64,000 nt of DNA from Leptospira dzoumogneensis (GTDB taxonomy: Bacteria; Spirochaetota; Leptospiria; Leptospirales; Leptospiraceae), in contig NZ_RQHS01000019.1 of assembly GCF_004770895.1 (NCBI RefSeq), positions 124,001 through 188,000 on the forward strand. Reading direction: 5' to 3'. Shown piece by piece: positions 8,637 through 16,830 of the stretch. The notes below the pieces were generated by a model. The model was not told the DNA's origin. It did not search any database and saw only the letters and a program-made list of their open reading frames with translations. Positions within the stretch are counted from its first letter, which is position 1. Every line of letters starts with the position of its first letter. Both the position numbers and the translations under genes were made by a program.

Positions 8637-9191
8637 ATGTTAGAATTAATCGAAAGAAATTCCTTAACTGAAGGAACTTTAGAAGCTCTGGAAGATCTTT
8701 ACCATTTTCAAAAAGAGTTAGGAGTCCCTGAAAGATTACTTAAACATCATGAAATTACTCTTTCTGTAGCTATAAGAGTTGTAAATGGCCTTTCCACTGA
8801 GTTACGAGAAAGTTTATATACCGATATTTTGTTCTCTGGAGTGTTTCTACACGATATTGGGAAAGTTTTATATCCAGAAGAATTATCAGTTGAAGGTAAG
8901 TTTCATGAAGAAGCCGGTCGAGATTTTCTTTTACTATTAGGATTTCCAAAAGAAATCGCAGACTACTGTATATCAGACGAAGTAGATACAATTGAAAATT
9001 TAATATCAGTCATCTCAGATAGAATTTGGACCGGAGTTCGTGATATGGACTTGGAAATGAATTTAATAGAACTGGTTTCATTTATGATAGGCAAAGAATT
9101 CTGGGAAACCTACAAAGAATTAGATGGTCTATTAGAAAAGATCGCAGTAGATTCTTTTGACAAATATAGGGAATTTATTAATATACGTTAG
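8637..9191 (+). CDS. HD-domain protein
   Basis: 184 aa from ATG 8637 (a TTG at 8604 is in frame but lacks a ribosome site). The metal-binding pattern of the HD superfamily is visible: RLLKHHEIT, then FLHDIGKVL, then KFHEEAGRDFL, with a later Asp-rich region (DEVDTIENLISVISDRIW). HD proteins are metal-dependent phosphohydrolases acting on nucleotides or cyclic nucleotides. The substrate here cannot be read from sequence. Being on an island with nucleotide-signalling genes makes a nucleotide substrate plausible; this is inference. Confidence 0.75.
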   Translation: MLELIERNSLTEGTLEALEDLYHFQKELGVPERLLKHHEITLSVAIRVVNGLSTELRESLYTDILFSGVFLHDIGKVLYPEELSVEGKFHEEAGRDFLLLLGFPKEIADYCISDEVDTIENLISVISDRIWTGVRDMDLEMNLIELVSFMIGKEFWETYKELDGLLEKIAVDSFDKYREFINIR

Positions 9192-9212
9192 CAGGAACAT
9201 CTATACCTCAAA

Positions 9213-9665
9213 ATGAAAATCTTCGACTATCGCAAGCATAACGGAATTTTTGTAACTGAAAGTCATCAGTGGCTGGCAGTTGACCCAGACGATAGTATGG
9301 AATGTATATTCCTTATGCTCTCGTTAAAAGATGGAGAGTTATTGAAGGATTATTATCAATCCTTACCACCGGAGAATCATGAAGAACACGACCATTTAAA
9401 GGTGGCTGTAAACGGTTTCCGTTTTACCGATGCTAGTGTATACCAGACGGGCTTAGCCATTCAAAATGGAAAAGGTAATCCGGAAGGTCTTCTACTTCCT
9501 TTGAAATCCTTTAATAAGGAATTTACTTTTGACAAGATTTATCCAAGTGATAATCCAAATACAATTTCGAAATACTCTTTATCTTACAATGAGAGAGTAT
9601 ACCGATTTATCTTGATGTTAGATTCCTTAATGATCGGACTTGCAGAGAAGAGTATTAAAGTATAA
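9213..9665 (+). CDS. hypothetical protein
   Basis: 150 aa, no signal peptide and no membrane segment. It has an acidic N-terminal half with ENHEEHDH near residue 55 and a helical C-terminus (YRFILMLDSLMIGLAEK). It follows the HD gene after 21 bp and is probably co-transcribed, so the two may act together. No family recognised. Confidence 0.6.
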   Translation: MKIFDYRKHNGIFVTESHQWLAVDPDDSMECIFLMLSLKDGELLKDYYQSLPPENHEEHDHLKVAVNGFRFTDASVYQTGLAIQNGKGNPEGLLLPLKSFNKEFTFDKIYPSDNPNTISKYSLSYNERVYRFILMLDSLMIGLAEKSIKV

Positions 9666-9689
9666 TCTATATTAAGAAATAGATAATTC

Positions 9690-9914
9690 TTATGGCAGCG
9701 TAGTAAATGAAATCTCTATGATTTCACCTAATGATTCCCGGTCATCAAAGAAAGCATCTTGTAAAAAATTACTCTCAGGACTGGACAAAGTAACTTCTTT
9801 ACGATTCGTTCTCTCCAAAGTTCTCTCGACTTGTTTTTTGCTGATAGTATCCATTCCGCTGTCCGCTCCTGAGAGTAGATACTTTGACGAATGACAGTTA
9901 AAAAATCCTTTCAT
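9690..9914 (-). CDS. doubtful small protein
   Basis: 74 aa with no ribosome site before its ATG and no family. It lies 76 bp after the HNH gene on the same strand, with a 14-bp-arm inverted repeat just upstream of its start. Codon content looks plausible, but it may be spurious. Confidence 0.3.
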   Translation of the reverse strand: MKGFFNCHSSKYLLSGADSGMDTISKKQVERTLERTNRKEVTLSSPESNFLQDAFFDDRESLGEIIEISFTTLP

Positions 9915-9916
9915 AG

Positions 9917-9973
9917 AGTTCGTTTATATTTTAGAGACAAAGATTTCTTTATCAGCAGTAATATAAACGAACT
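9917..9973. repeat. perfect 14-bp inverted repeat, 29-bp spacer
   Basis: AGTTCGTTTATATT (9917-9930) and AATATAAACGAACT (9960-9973) are exact complements. There is no T-run after either arm, so it is not a standard terminator. It lies between two same-strand genes and could be an operator, an RNA hairpin or a recombination site. Confidence 0.7.
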
Positions 9974-9993
9974 GTTGAACTAATCCAATCGAG

Positions 9994-10527
9994 TTAGACT
10001 TTAGAAAGCCTACGCCTTTTACGCGAACCGATCTTTTGTTTTTCTGCCTGCTGCTTGCCTATCCTACATTCAGAACATATGGTTTCTCCATTTGCAAACG
10101 AAGTCGATCCTCCTTCTTTCGGATGTATTTTGTGAGTAACTTCTAATCGATATCCCCTTGCAATCGTCTGCTCCCTGGATATACCGCATCTTTGGCACGT
10201 GTAATTATCACGCTGAAAGATATGATCTCTTAAAGCCGGTGGAAAAGTCTTTTGATTATATTCTTTTTCCATATACGAATATGTCTCCCGTATACGTAAT
10301 ATAAAATTCCTATGATGAGTTTTTAATGCATAATATTCATTATACGATTCTGTTAGAAATTCACTATGCATACTCATACTCCGTAAAGAATCAGAACCAA
10401 CCTTCTTTCTGTCTTCTTCAATGCTATTTGCATAATAAAGAACCATATACAACCTTCCCCTTATCACTCGCATATTGTACATTAGAGTTTCATAGTATTT
10501 TTCCTTTAGAAATTTACTTAGTCTCAC
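9994..10527 (-). CDS. HNH endonuclease family protein
   Basis: 177 aa. The N-terminal 90 aa are helical and Tyr-rich. The C-terminal HNH fold is recognisable: RDNYTCQRCG (first Cys pair), LEVTHKIHPKEGG (catalytic His region) and NGETICSECRIGKQ (second Cys pair and closing Asn/Lys position), ending in a very basic tail (KIGSRKRRRLSKV) suited to nucleic-acid binding. Such proteins are metal-dependent nickases or endonucleases in phages, introns and defence systems. The final loop has R-I-G-K where many members have CHNxK, so activity is not assured. Confidence 0.75.
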   Translation of the reverse strand: MRLSKFLKEKYYETLMYNMRVIRGRLYMVLYYANSIEEDRKKVGSDSLRSMSMHSEFLTESYNEYYALKTHHRNFILRIRETYSYMEKEYNQKTFPPALRDHIFQRDNYTCQRCGISREQTIARGYRLEVTHKIHPKEGGSTSFANGETICSECRIGKQQAEKQKIGSRKRRRLSKV

Positions 10528-10760
10528 TTATTTCTCCTACCTTTCTGCAAAGTCCGCAGATTTTTGATTTAATCAATTTAACCAAATATTCTAAAACGGG
10601 ATATTGTGTAATTTATTTTAACAGTATCGGGAGAAGAAAGAGTTATCATTATCCTGAAATGGGATATCACCAAAAGCGACTTAAGAGTTTTGGGTCCCCT
10701 TCAACCGTATCTAAAATAAGTATTGTCTCCAAATCTCATTTAGGGAGATCATTGCCGATT

Positions 10761-11120
10761 ATGAAAGAAGTTCCGCTCCAAGATTTTATAGAAAGTTTAT
10801 TGGAAAGAAGTAAGAAAAATCCTCTTGAAGGAGCCTACGTTAAAATCTTTGGATCATGGTATGATAAGAGAAATGCTAAAAATAATTCAATTACCGGCTT
10901 CAGCTATGATCCTGAGGAAAATGAGTTATTAATGTATTTTCCAGATGCGGTATCTATTAGAATCGCTAGCCCTAATGGATATAAAGTTGATGGATTTGAT
11001 AGGTTCGTGCTAGAGTATGCCGAAAGGATTTATAAACCTCATTGGGATATTAGAGAAGGCTATTCTCGACAATTTTGGGATAAGATTCCTGGATCACCTG
11101 CTTTAGAAGTCTGGTATTAA
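10761..11120 (+). CDS. hypothetical protein
   Basis: About 119 aa from ATG 10761. The open frame extends back to 10326, but that part runs antisense to the HNH gene and is probably not coding; ATG 10659 is an alternative. AGGGAG lies rather far (13 nt) upstream. The product is a compact Tyr/Trp/Phe-rich globular protein (GSWYDKRNAKNNSITGFSYDPEENELLMYFPDA, a beta-hairpin-like stretch). It converges on the UmuC-like gene. A KTSC-like small domain is conceivable but unproven. Confidence 0.5.
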   Translation: MKEVPLQDFIESLLERSKKNPLEGAYVKIFGSWYDKRNAKNNSITGFSYDPEENELLMYFPDAVSIRIASPNGYKVDGFDRFVLEYAERIYKPHWDIREGYSRQFWDKIPGSPALEVWY

Positions 11121-11145
11121 TCTTTTTTTCAAATTTTCCCACTTC

Positions 11146-12438
11146 TTAACAATTAGCTTGGACCACAGGAATATCTTTCCAATTCGAAGTAACAAAAGGA
11201 GAAATAGTTTCTCTCCTCATTCGCCAGGACTTCTTTCCAAACCCAGTAATTGCAGTCCTTACTTTGCCTGTATAGTATTGATTGTTTATACCTACTACCG
11301 TTTCAGTTACCCGGTCATCTGAATCACCATAGAAGAGATCCTTCTGTAGTTGGTCCTCGGTTACTAAATCAGATAGCATAACTCCAGATTTCTTATATAG
11401 AAAGTCAGATCTATAGATTTGCTTAAGAGCCTGTATACAGTAGTTCTGTAATTCAAAGAGATCTCTCGTAGCAACTGGAATTTGTATTCTAACTGACTGT
11501 GAATATTGTCTTTCATCCTTTTTGAAAGGATCTGTACGAATATAGATTGTTAGGGTTCGTGCGAATCTTTGCTCCTTCCAAAGTTTCTCAACAGCACGAG
11601 TTAGATACGTGCAGGTAGCTTCAATTAATGAATTTAAATTATCGATCCTTTCTCCGAAAGCTCTAGCTACAACGATTTCCTTTTTTGTTTGAGGCATATC
11701 GTCAATTTCGTAGCAAGCATAACCATTAAGTTCATAAGCAGTTCTTAATCCAACGACAGTCATATTCTTACGTATCCAGTTCTTACGAAGCTGGCTAAAC
11801 TCCCAAGCATTACGTACCCCTATTGTACCGAGAAGGCTTTGGTATGCCGGTCCTATACCCCAAATTTCATTAACAGGAACATTCGACAATACTGCTTCCT
11901 TATCTTCTCCTATAAGGTATATGCCTTGTTTACTTTTATCTTCTTTAGCCAGGTAATTAGCTACTTTAGCTAAGGTCTTTGTAGAACCAATACCAACGCA
12001 TACAGGAAGCCCTAACCATTGCTCTACACGCATTTTAATTTCTTTAGCAAAGGATCTTAGATCCTTCTTAGCTTTTGCCATATGTGTTAGCTCAAGAAAG
12101 CATTCATCAATAGAGTAAGCCTCTACATCTGAACAAAGAGTTTCTAGAACCTCTTGGAAACGAGAAGAAATATCTCCGTAGACTGTATAGTTACTAGAAA
12201 GGGTAATAAGTTCTTTGTCCCCGAGAATCTCCTTAGCATGGAAGACGGGCATCCCCATCTTGATGCCTAATGCTTTTGCTTCTTCACTTCGGGAAACAGC
12301 ACACCCATCGTTATTGGACATGACGATGACTGCTTTTCTTTTTAGATCAGGTCGGAAAAGGCGTTCACAAGAAACGTAGAAGTTATTAACATCAACGAGA
12401 GCAAATATTCGATTCCTGTTAGAATCGATGTATTCCAA
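11146..12438 (-). CDS. umuC: Y-family DNA polymerase, UmuC-like (Pol V catalytic subunit)
   Basis: 430 aa, standard UmuC length. Catalytic blocks are intact: FALVDVNNFYVSCE (Asp16) and SIDECFLEL (Asp111, Glu112). The helix-hairpin-helix region and little finger follow, and a C-terminal UmuC tail domain ends in VTSNW. It performs error-prone synthesis across lesions when partnered with processed UmuD. The start overlaps the umuD-like gene by 20 bp, so the two are translationally coupled. On a mobile element it would give damage tolerance and mutagenesis to the host. The partner has lost its self-cleavage residues, which may alter or block the usual activation. Confidence 0.92.
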   Translation of the reverse strand: MEYIDSNRNRIFALVDVNNFYVSCERLFRPDLKRKAVIVMSNNDGCAVSRSEEAKALGIKMGMPVFHAKEILGDKELITLSSNYTVYGDISSRFQEVLETLCSDVEAYSIDECFLELTHMAKAKKDLRSFAKEIKMRVEQWLGLPVCVGIGSTKTLAKVANYLAKEDKSKQGIYLIGEDKEAVLSNVPVNEIWGIGPAYQSLLGTIGVRNAWEFSQLRKNWIRKNMTVVGLRTAYELNGYACYEIDDMPQTKKEIVVARAFGERIDNLNSLIEATCTYLTRAVEKLWKEQRFARTLTIYIRTDPFKKDERQYSQSVRIQIPVATRDLFELQNYCIQALKQIYRSDFLYKKSGVMLSDLVTEDQLQKDLFYGDSDDRVTETVVGINNQYYTGKVRTAITGFGKKSWRMRRETISPFVTSNWKDIPVVQANC

Positions 12439-12838
12439 AAGAAATGATCCCCCAAATTTCTACATCGCCTTCAGGTTCTACAGGAACGAGGTTTAAGTAG
12501 TTATCTCTTTCAAGAAAAAATAACCTATCACCAACTTTACCAATCCGCCGGATAGTAAAGTTGCCAGCATATGTAACCACTGCAATACGTCCGTGACTTG
12601 GAGGAATAGAACGATCAATTACAACGTGATCTCCATCATGAATTCCATACTCACTCCAAGCATTTCCGGAGATACGCATGTAAAATGTTGTAGAAGGGTT
12701 TGATTCCAACAAATCCTTAGGATCTAGCCTTTTCCGAAGGTAATCATCGGAAGGTCTAGGAAATCCAGCAGCTAAGGTAACATTAAGCAAAGGAATCTTA
12801 ACAGTGGATTTTTCTATATAAATCTGAGCTTCACTCAT
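12419..12838 (-). CDS. umuD: UmuD-like protein with inactive protease dyad
   Basis: 139 aa, co-linear with E. coli UmuD without gaps through the catalytic region. The cleavage site is kept as Ala24-Gly25 in AAGFPRP. At the positions of the nucleophile Ser60 (E. coli ASGDSM) and the general base Lys97 (FTVKKL) this protein has Ala60 (ISGNAW) and Arg97 (FTIRRI). Both substitutions are read directly from the codons. Self-cleavage should therefore be impossible in cis. The remaining fold, including GIHDGD and a C-terminal dimer strand, looks complete. It could be a constitutive UmuC partner, a substrate cleaved in trans by a host UmuD/LexA-like protease, or a dominant-negative. No clear LexA-type box was found upstream; a TATACGTATA palindrome lies at 12843-12852. 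Confidence 0.88.
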   Translation of the reverse strand: MSEAQIYIEKSTVKIPLLNVTLAAGFPRPSDDYLRKRLDPKDLLESNPSTTFYMRISGNAWSEYGIHDGDHVVIDRSIPPSHGRIAVVTYAGNFTIRRIGKVGDRLFFLERDNYLNLVPVEPEGDVEIWGIISFGIHRF

Positions 12839-12881
12839 AATCTATACGTATATATAGTAAATATGCACTTAGGCAAGTACT

Positions 12882-13595
12882 TCAGAATAATTCTGGAGAA
12901 TTTTCTTCTATATATACTTCCTTGAGACAATTCTCATCATAAATGCGATTCTTTGTGCTTATAACCTGTTTTGAGACAGGAAAAACTTCCATATTCTCAG
13001 CAGGATAAGTCTGAAAAAACAAAGCTATGTCATCCTTATGGGATAATTTCTCATCCAACCAATGCTCGTAACTTTCTGGTGGAAGGATCACAGGCATCCG
13101 ACTCTTCTCATGATACTTAGCTACTAGTTCATTAGCTTCGGTTGTAATTATTGCAAAGGTGAAAATCTCACTACCGATATCGGGATTAAACCATTTAGAA
13201 AAAACACCAGCCATTCCAAAAGGTAGCCCATCCTTTAATCGAAAAGCAAAAGGTTGTTTAGCTCCGCTAGTTCCAGTTGATTCATAAAATGCATCAACTG
13301 GCAATATACATCGTTGAGTACTTATTTTGTTCTTAAAAGATTTCAGTTCAAAGATAGTTTCGCTTTTCGCATTAAACGTAGAATACTGCATAGCTTCTTT
13401 AAAGCTTTTGGACCCTTCATTTATAAGCCAAAAAGTTGCATCTTCAACGGTATAGTCAATTCCAGGTTTAAGAATAATATCTGCTTTATCCGTTAAAGTA
13501 ATATTGTATCTGCTTTTTGTTTCCTTTTCAGGTTTGACAAAGAGAAAGGGTTGGGCTTTAGACCAACGATTAGACTGAGCAACACGAGAACACAT
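12882..13595 (-). CDS. SOS response-associated peptidase (SRAP/YedK/HMCES family)
   Basis: The start is set at ATG 13595 because the family needs Cys at position 2 (MCSRVAQ); an ATG at 13622 would bury it. Other active-site marks are present: FNAKSET (Asn), CILPVDAFYE (Glu) and YHEKSRMPVIL (His). SRAP proteins form a stable thiazolidine crosslink with abasic sites in single-stranded DNA and so shield them from breakage. The gene sits 44 bp upstream of the umuDC-like pair on the same strand, forming a three-gene lesion-tolerance block. Length (about 237 aa) is normal. Confidence 0.92.
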   Translation of the reverse strand: MCSRVAQSNRWSKAQPFLFVKPEKETKSRYNITLTDKADIILKPGIDYTVEDATFWLINEGSKSFKEAMQYSTFNAKSETIFELKSFKNKISTQRCILPVDAFYESTGTSGAKQPFAFRLKDGLPFGMAGVFSKWFNPDIGSEIFTFAIITTEANELVAKYHEKSRMPVILPPESYEHWLDEKLSHKDDIALFFQTYPAENMEVFPVSKQVISTKNRIYDENCLKEVYIEENSPELF

Positions 13596-13772
13596 TAATA
13601 GAGTAAAATAAATAGGTTCCAAAAGTAATCAACGATAACTTGTTACAAATAATTCCAAATAATTTATTAACCTTATGTCACAAATTCAAAAAGCAGAAAT
13701 TAACTATATAAAACCAGGGGCAAAAAAATCCAACTATTCAATATTTAAAATAAAAAGGGTGATTATCATATT

Positions 13773-14291
13773 ATGAGAAGAAAATATTCCTATATATTGT
13801 TAGGAAATGGGGATATCGGCAAGACCACATTTCAGAAATATCTTTTAGAGATAGTTGCAGGCAAGTCATATACTAAATTGTCTACAGGTCGTGTACATAG
13901 CATTTGCTTGAGATCAGGTCTTAAAAACTATGAAAAAATCTTTGTTCTTGGGCGAAGTTGGCAAGAAATAAAAGAAAGATTCCGAAAGGTTGCCGACTTA
14001 TTTACCCGATCCGAAGGCGGAGACGAATCGGATATTGCTATTTTATCCTCTCATCTTGTAGCACAAGATATCATGGATATAATTAATGAGGCGAAACTTA
14101 ATCTTTACAAATGCATAGGGGTAGTTTTTTCAAATGCCTATGAGAAATCGGAAACAAAATTTAAAGATATTCTTGAGTTACCTTGGACGGAGATAGTTCG
14201 GATAGAAAATCCAACAGTACAAGATGAAAGTTGGAAGGAGAACCTATTTAATGAAGCTATCGAGTTTAGTAATTATATACTAAACAAATAA
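13773..14291 (+). CDS. small P-loop NTPase-like protein
   Basis: 172 aa. It starts with a beta strand and Walker A motif (YILLGNGDIGKTTFQKYL, residues 7-24). A later ESDIAILSSHLVA may contain the Walker B-like strand, and IGVVFSNAYE resembles a downstream strand. It is short and lacks recognised insertion domains, so it could be a small nucleoside/nucleotide kinase-like or regulatory NTPase. No partner is evident: it is divergent from the SRAP block and convergent with the next gene. Confidence 0.6.
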   Translation: MRRKYSYILLGNGDIGKTTFQKYLLEIVAGKSYTKLSTGRVHSICLRSGLKNYEKIFVLGRSWQEIKERFRKVADLFTRSEGGDESDIAILSSHLVAQDIMDIINEAKLNLYKCIGVVFSNAYEKSETKFKDILELPWTEIVRIENPTVQDESWKENLFNEAIEFSNYILNK

Positions 14292-14306
14292 AGACAAAGC
14301 TAACTA

Positions 14307-14340
14307 CAAGGGAAATCACAGTTTATTTTGGTTTCCCTTG
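14307..14340. terminator. hairpin between convergent genes
   Basis: CAAGGGAAA and TTTCCCTTG are perfect 9-bp arms with a 16-nt loop, placed between convergent genes ending at 14291 and 14370. It lacks a long T-run, so it may be a bidirectional terminator of modest strength. Confidence 0.55.
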
Positions 14341-14369
14341 CTTAAATTAAGCGATCATCTATTACAGCA

Positions 14370-14999
14370 TCACTTTGTATGTTCTTTAAACTCTTTCGCA
14401 AAGTCAGAGTAGTAAGATTCTAACTCTTTGTCTATTTCCGTTCCCATATGTGAATATAAGATTTTCTCTACGGTTTCTATTTTTTGATCCAATTCCATTC
14501 TTTTGTTCGGTAATGTGGTTTTCTCTAACTGAGATAGATAGTAAGTATGCTGTCGCCAAGCATCTGATAATCTATATAAAACCTCTGTAATCCTCTCTGT
14601 CCCAACAGATTCATTTAATTTCTTTTCACTAAAAATAACTTCCAGTTTAATGAATGAGCTTTCAAAATCCGAAAATGCTTCAATGACCTTAGCCCATCTC
14701 GACTCCATCGCATAATTGTTTGCTTGATCTAATTCCTTACTATCCATTAGATCAAGAGGAACCCCTTTCTTCGTTTTATATGATTCAAAGGCTTCCGAAG
14801 CAGGAATAAATGGTGCTCGAAACCTCTTCACTAAATTTAAAAGTATTCTTAGCTTTATCAAAGTTTCTATAGATATCTCATACTTTTTGTTACCCAAAAT
14901 CTGTTGTTTCCAAGTTTTTAGCCCACTACATGCTACTCCTACTCCCATACTAGTAGCAATCGCAGTTACTCCATCAATTAAGTTATTCAATTCTATCAT
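14370..14999 (-). CDS. hypothetical helical protein
   Basis: 209 aa. A weakly hydrophobic N-terminus (LIDGVTAIATSMGVGVACSGL) may be a membrane anchor. The rest is long amphipathic helices, probably coiled coil (residues 95-205), rich in Glu and Lys. No family recognised. It converges with the P-loop gene and is followed on its 5' side by the 448-bp gap before the reverse transcriptase. Confidence 0.55.
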   Translation of the reverse strand: MIELNNLIDGVTAIATSMGVGVACSGLKTWKQQILGNKKYEISIETLIKLRILLNLVKRFRAPFIPASEAFESYKTKKGVPLDLMDSKELDQANNYAMESRWAKVIEAFSDFESSFIKLEVIFSEKKLNESVGTERITEVLYRLSDAWRQHTYYLSQLEKTTLPNKRMELDQKIETVEKILYSHMGTEIDKELESYYSDFAKEFKEHTK

Positions 15000-15447
15000 T
15001 TTTAAACCTTTTGCAGTTATTTAGTAGAGATAAGATCAGAAATTCAAATCTCTATTTAGATATTATATCCATAAACGTTAAGTTGAGTTGGTACTTTTTA
15101 CAAAATAGTTTCTAAATTTTGCGTTATTTGTTATGTCAGTCTCCTCGATCGTTAGCCCTTATTTTTTGATAATAAGAACGATTGTTCTGTCTGTTTTGTT
15201 ATTATTTTAGAATTTGACCCTTTGAAATATGCTGTAATTTAGTAATTCATTCCTTCAAAAGTTGTGATATAATAATCTAAAAACATAATAAACTAATTTA
15301 TAAAGTATAATGACAAAAGTATAAAAATGACTTGACAGGTTTCTATACTTTTCTGAAAATTTTATCAGAGTATAGTGAAAGGAAATGAAACAGATAAATG
15401 CGTAATGAGTCGGTGGAAGATTGTTCTCAATATATTTCTGGGGGTAA
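15000..15447. other. non-coding leader region before the reverse transcriptase
   Basis: No gene seen. Holds a bulged hairpin at 15148-15182 (ATCGTT/AACGAT and CTTATT/AATAAG with AGCC bulged), a motif GACCCTTTG...ATGCT at 15216-15233 that recurs after the RT, a TTGACA hexamer at 15332-15337, and a long dyad at 15343-15375. Confidence 0.6.
15343..15375. promoter_or_regulatory. dyad in the RT promoter/leader
   Basis: CTATAC/GTATAG plus TCTGA/TCAGA pair around an 8-nt loop, with TTT bulged on one side. It begins 5 bp after a perfect TTGACA, so it overlaps the likely promoter spacer and start region. It could be an operator or a 5' RNA hairpin. Confidence 0.45.
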
Positions 15448-16830
15448 ATGGTTAATGAAATTAGACAGCGTAAGCTGAAGAAATATACAACAAGTGAAAA
15501 AACAAAGATAGCTAAGACTTTTAGAGATCAGTTAAAAGAAATATATGATCCTGAAAAATGTATAAAATCTCTTCAAAATATAATTAAGTCCCTGTTAGCT
15601 ACACAGGGTTATATTAATCTAGAAATATCAAAATTTATATCCCCATATATGATCGGGGAAGCCCTTCTTCTATTAAATAGAAAGTCATCTCATGGACTCG
15701 ACGGTATTGATATATACCACCGAATGAAGCGAGGAATTAGAGTTTGTAAGGCTATCTCTAAGCGTATCCGAAAGGGCAAATACGCCCATGCCCCATACAA
15801 AATTATTGAGTTCGCTAAAGACCTCTCAGATCCCTCCAGAACTCGTAAAATAGGGGTATTCTCAACTACTGAGAAGGTTGTTCAAAGCCTTCTAAAAGCC
15901 ATTTTAGAACCTATTTACGAGCCTTTATTCCTTCCTAACAGTTTTGCCTATAGACCAGGAAAATCGCCCTACAAGGCTTTAGAATACCTCTCAGAGAGGC
16001 TAAAATCAAGGGACTACAGATACTGTATTAAAATCGATATCAAGAAATACTTCGACTCAATTGATCATGAACCCCTACTTAGGATCCTAGAAGAGAAAGT
16101 TAAAAGTCCAGAGATCCTAAGCTATGTAGAGGCATTTTTAAAGTCTTCTAAGCTAGAGAAAAATCAGTTTATAGAGAACTCTCGAGGGACTCCACAAGGA
16201 TCTGTTTTAGGTCCTCTTCTCTCTAATATTTACTTACATGAAATATTGGATAAGCCAGTTACAGTAGAATTTCCAGAGATTCAGTTTGTAAGGTTTGCAG
16301 ATGATATTGTTTTCTTTAGTACAACTAAGGACGAAGCATTTAAACTCCTAAGATTTGTAGTTGGTAACTTAAAAAAGTATAACTTAGGAATCTCTGATAA
16401 GATTAGGAAGTTATTATTTGATTTAGATAAAGATGAGATCCATTTCTTAGGCTACACAATTAGTAAAACAGATAATGGAATAAAGATTACTCCTAATGAA
16501 ATGAGAATAATAGAAAGATGTGAAAAATATCTGAATATATTCTATGAAACAATCTCAAAATATAAAGATCACTCTGTAATAGATCTTAGAGAATATAAAC
16601 AGGAAGATATTCCAGTAACAGTTCGGAATGTTAATATTTTCTTTCAAATAGATAGGTTTAAATCTGCTATTCAACAATACAGAAACCAAATAACAGATGA
16701 GTCTAACATACTAACTAATAAACTGAAGGATGTACTAGTAGAACTCAAACAGTTTCTATTTAGTAATATAACAAACAGACGAAGAATCTGGGATGTTATT
16801 CACTACTACGAAAATAGAATGTATAAGTAA
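15448..16830 (+). CDS. group-II-intron-like reverse transcriptase without maturase or endonuclease domains
   Basis: 460 aa. RT blocks in order: SSHGLDGID (near 77), TRKIGVFSTTEKVVQ (RT1), LFLPNSFAYRPGKSPYKAL (RT2), YCIKIDIKKYFDSIDH (RT3, catalytic Asp), SRGTPQGSVLGPLLSNIYL (RT4), VRFADDIVFF (RT5, catalytic DD) and FLGYTISKT (RT7). The palm/finger style is group-II-like. The last 110 aa are helical and do not look like an X/maturase, D or HNH domain, and no intron domain V was seen around it. ATG 15448 has GGGGG 3 nt upstream. It is flanked by 448 and 563 nt of non-coding DNA. Candidates: a defence-associated RT (DRT/UG type) or another domesticated RT. I cannot name the class. Confidence 0.85.
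   Translation: MVNEIRQRKLKKYTTSEKTKIAKTFRDQLKEIYDPEKCIKSLQNIIKSLLATQGYINLEISKFISPYMIGEALLLLNRKSSHGLDGIDIYHRMKRGIRVCKAISKRIRKGKYAHAPYKIIEFAKDLSDPSRTRKIGVFSTTEKVVQSLLKAILEPIYEPLFLPNSFAYRPGKSPYKALEYLSERLKSRDYRYCIKIDIKKYFDSIDHEPLLRILEEKVKSPEILSYVEAFLKSSKLEKNQFIENSRGTPQGSVLGPLLSNIYLHEILDKPVTVEFPEIQFVRFADDIVFFSTTKDEAFKLLRFVVGNLKKYNLGISDKIRKLLFDLDKDEIHFLGYTISKTDNGIKITPNEMRIIERCEKYLNIFYETISKYKDHSVIDLREYKQEDIPVTVRNVNIFFQIDRFKSAIQQYRNQITDESNILTNKLKDVLVELKQFLFSNITNRRRIWDVIHYYENRMYK

Noticed and set aside
12883..12895. CAGAATAATTCTG palindrome
   Set aside because: Lies across the end of the SRAP coding sequence and is short; probably coincidental.
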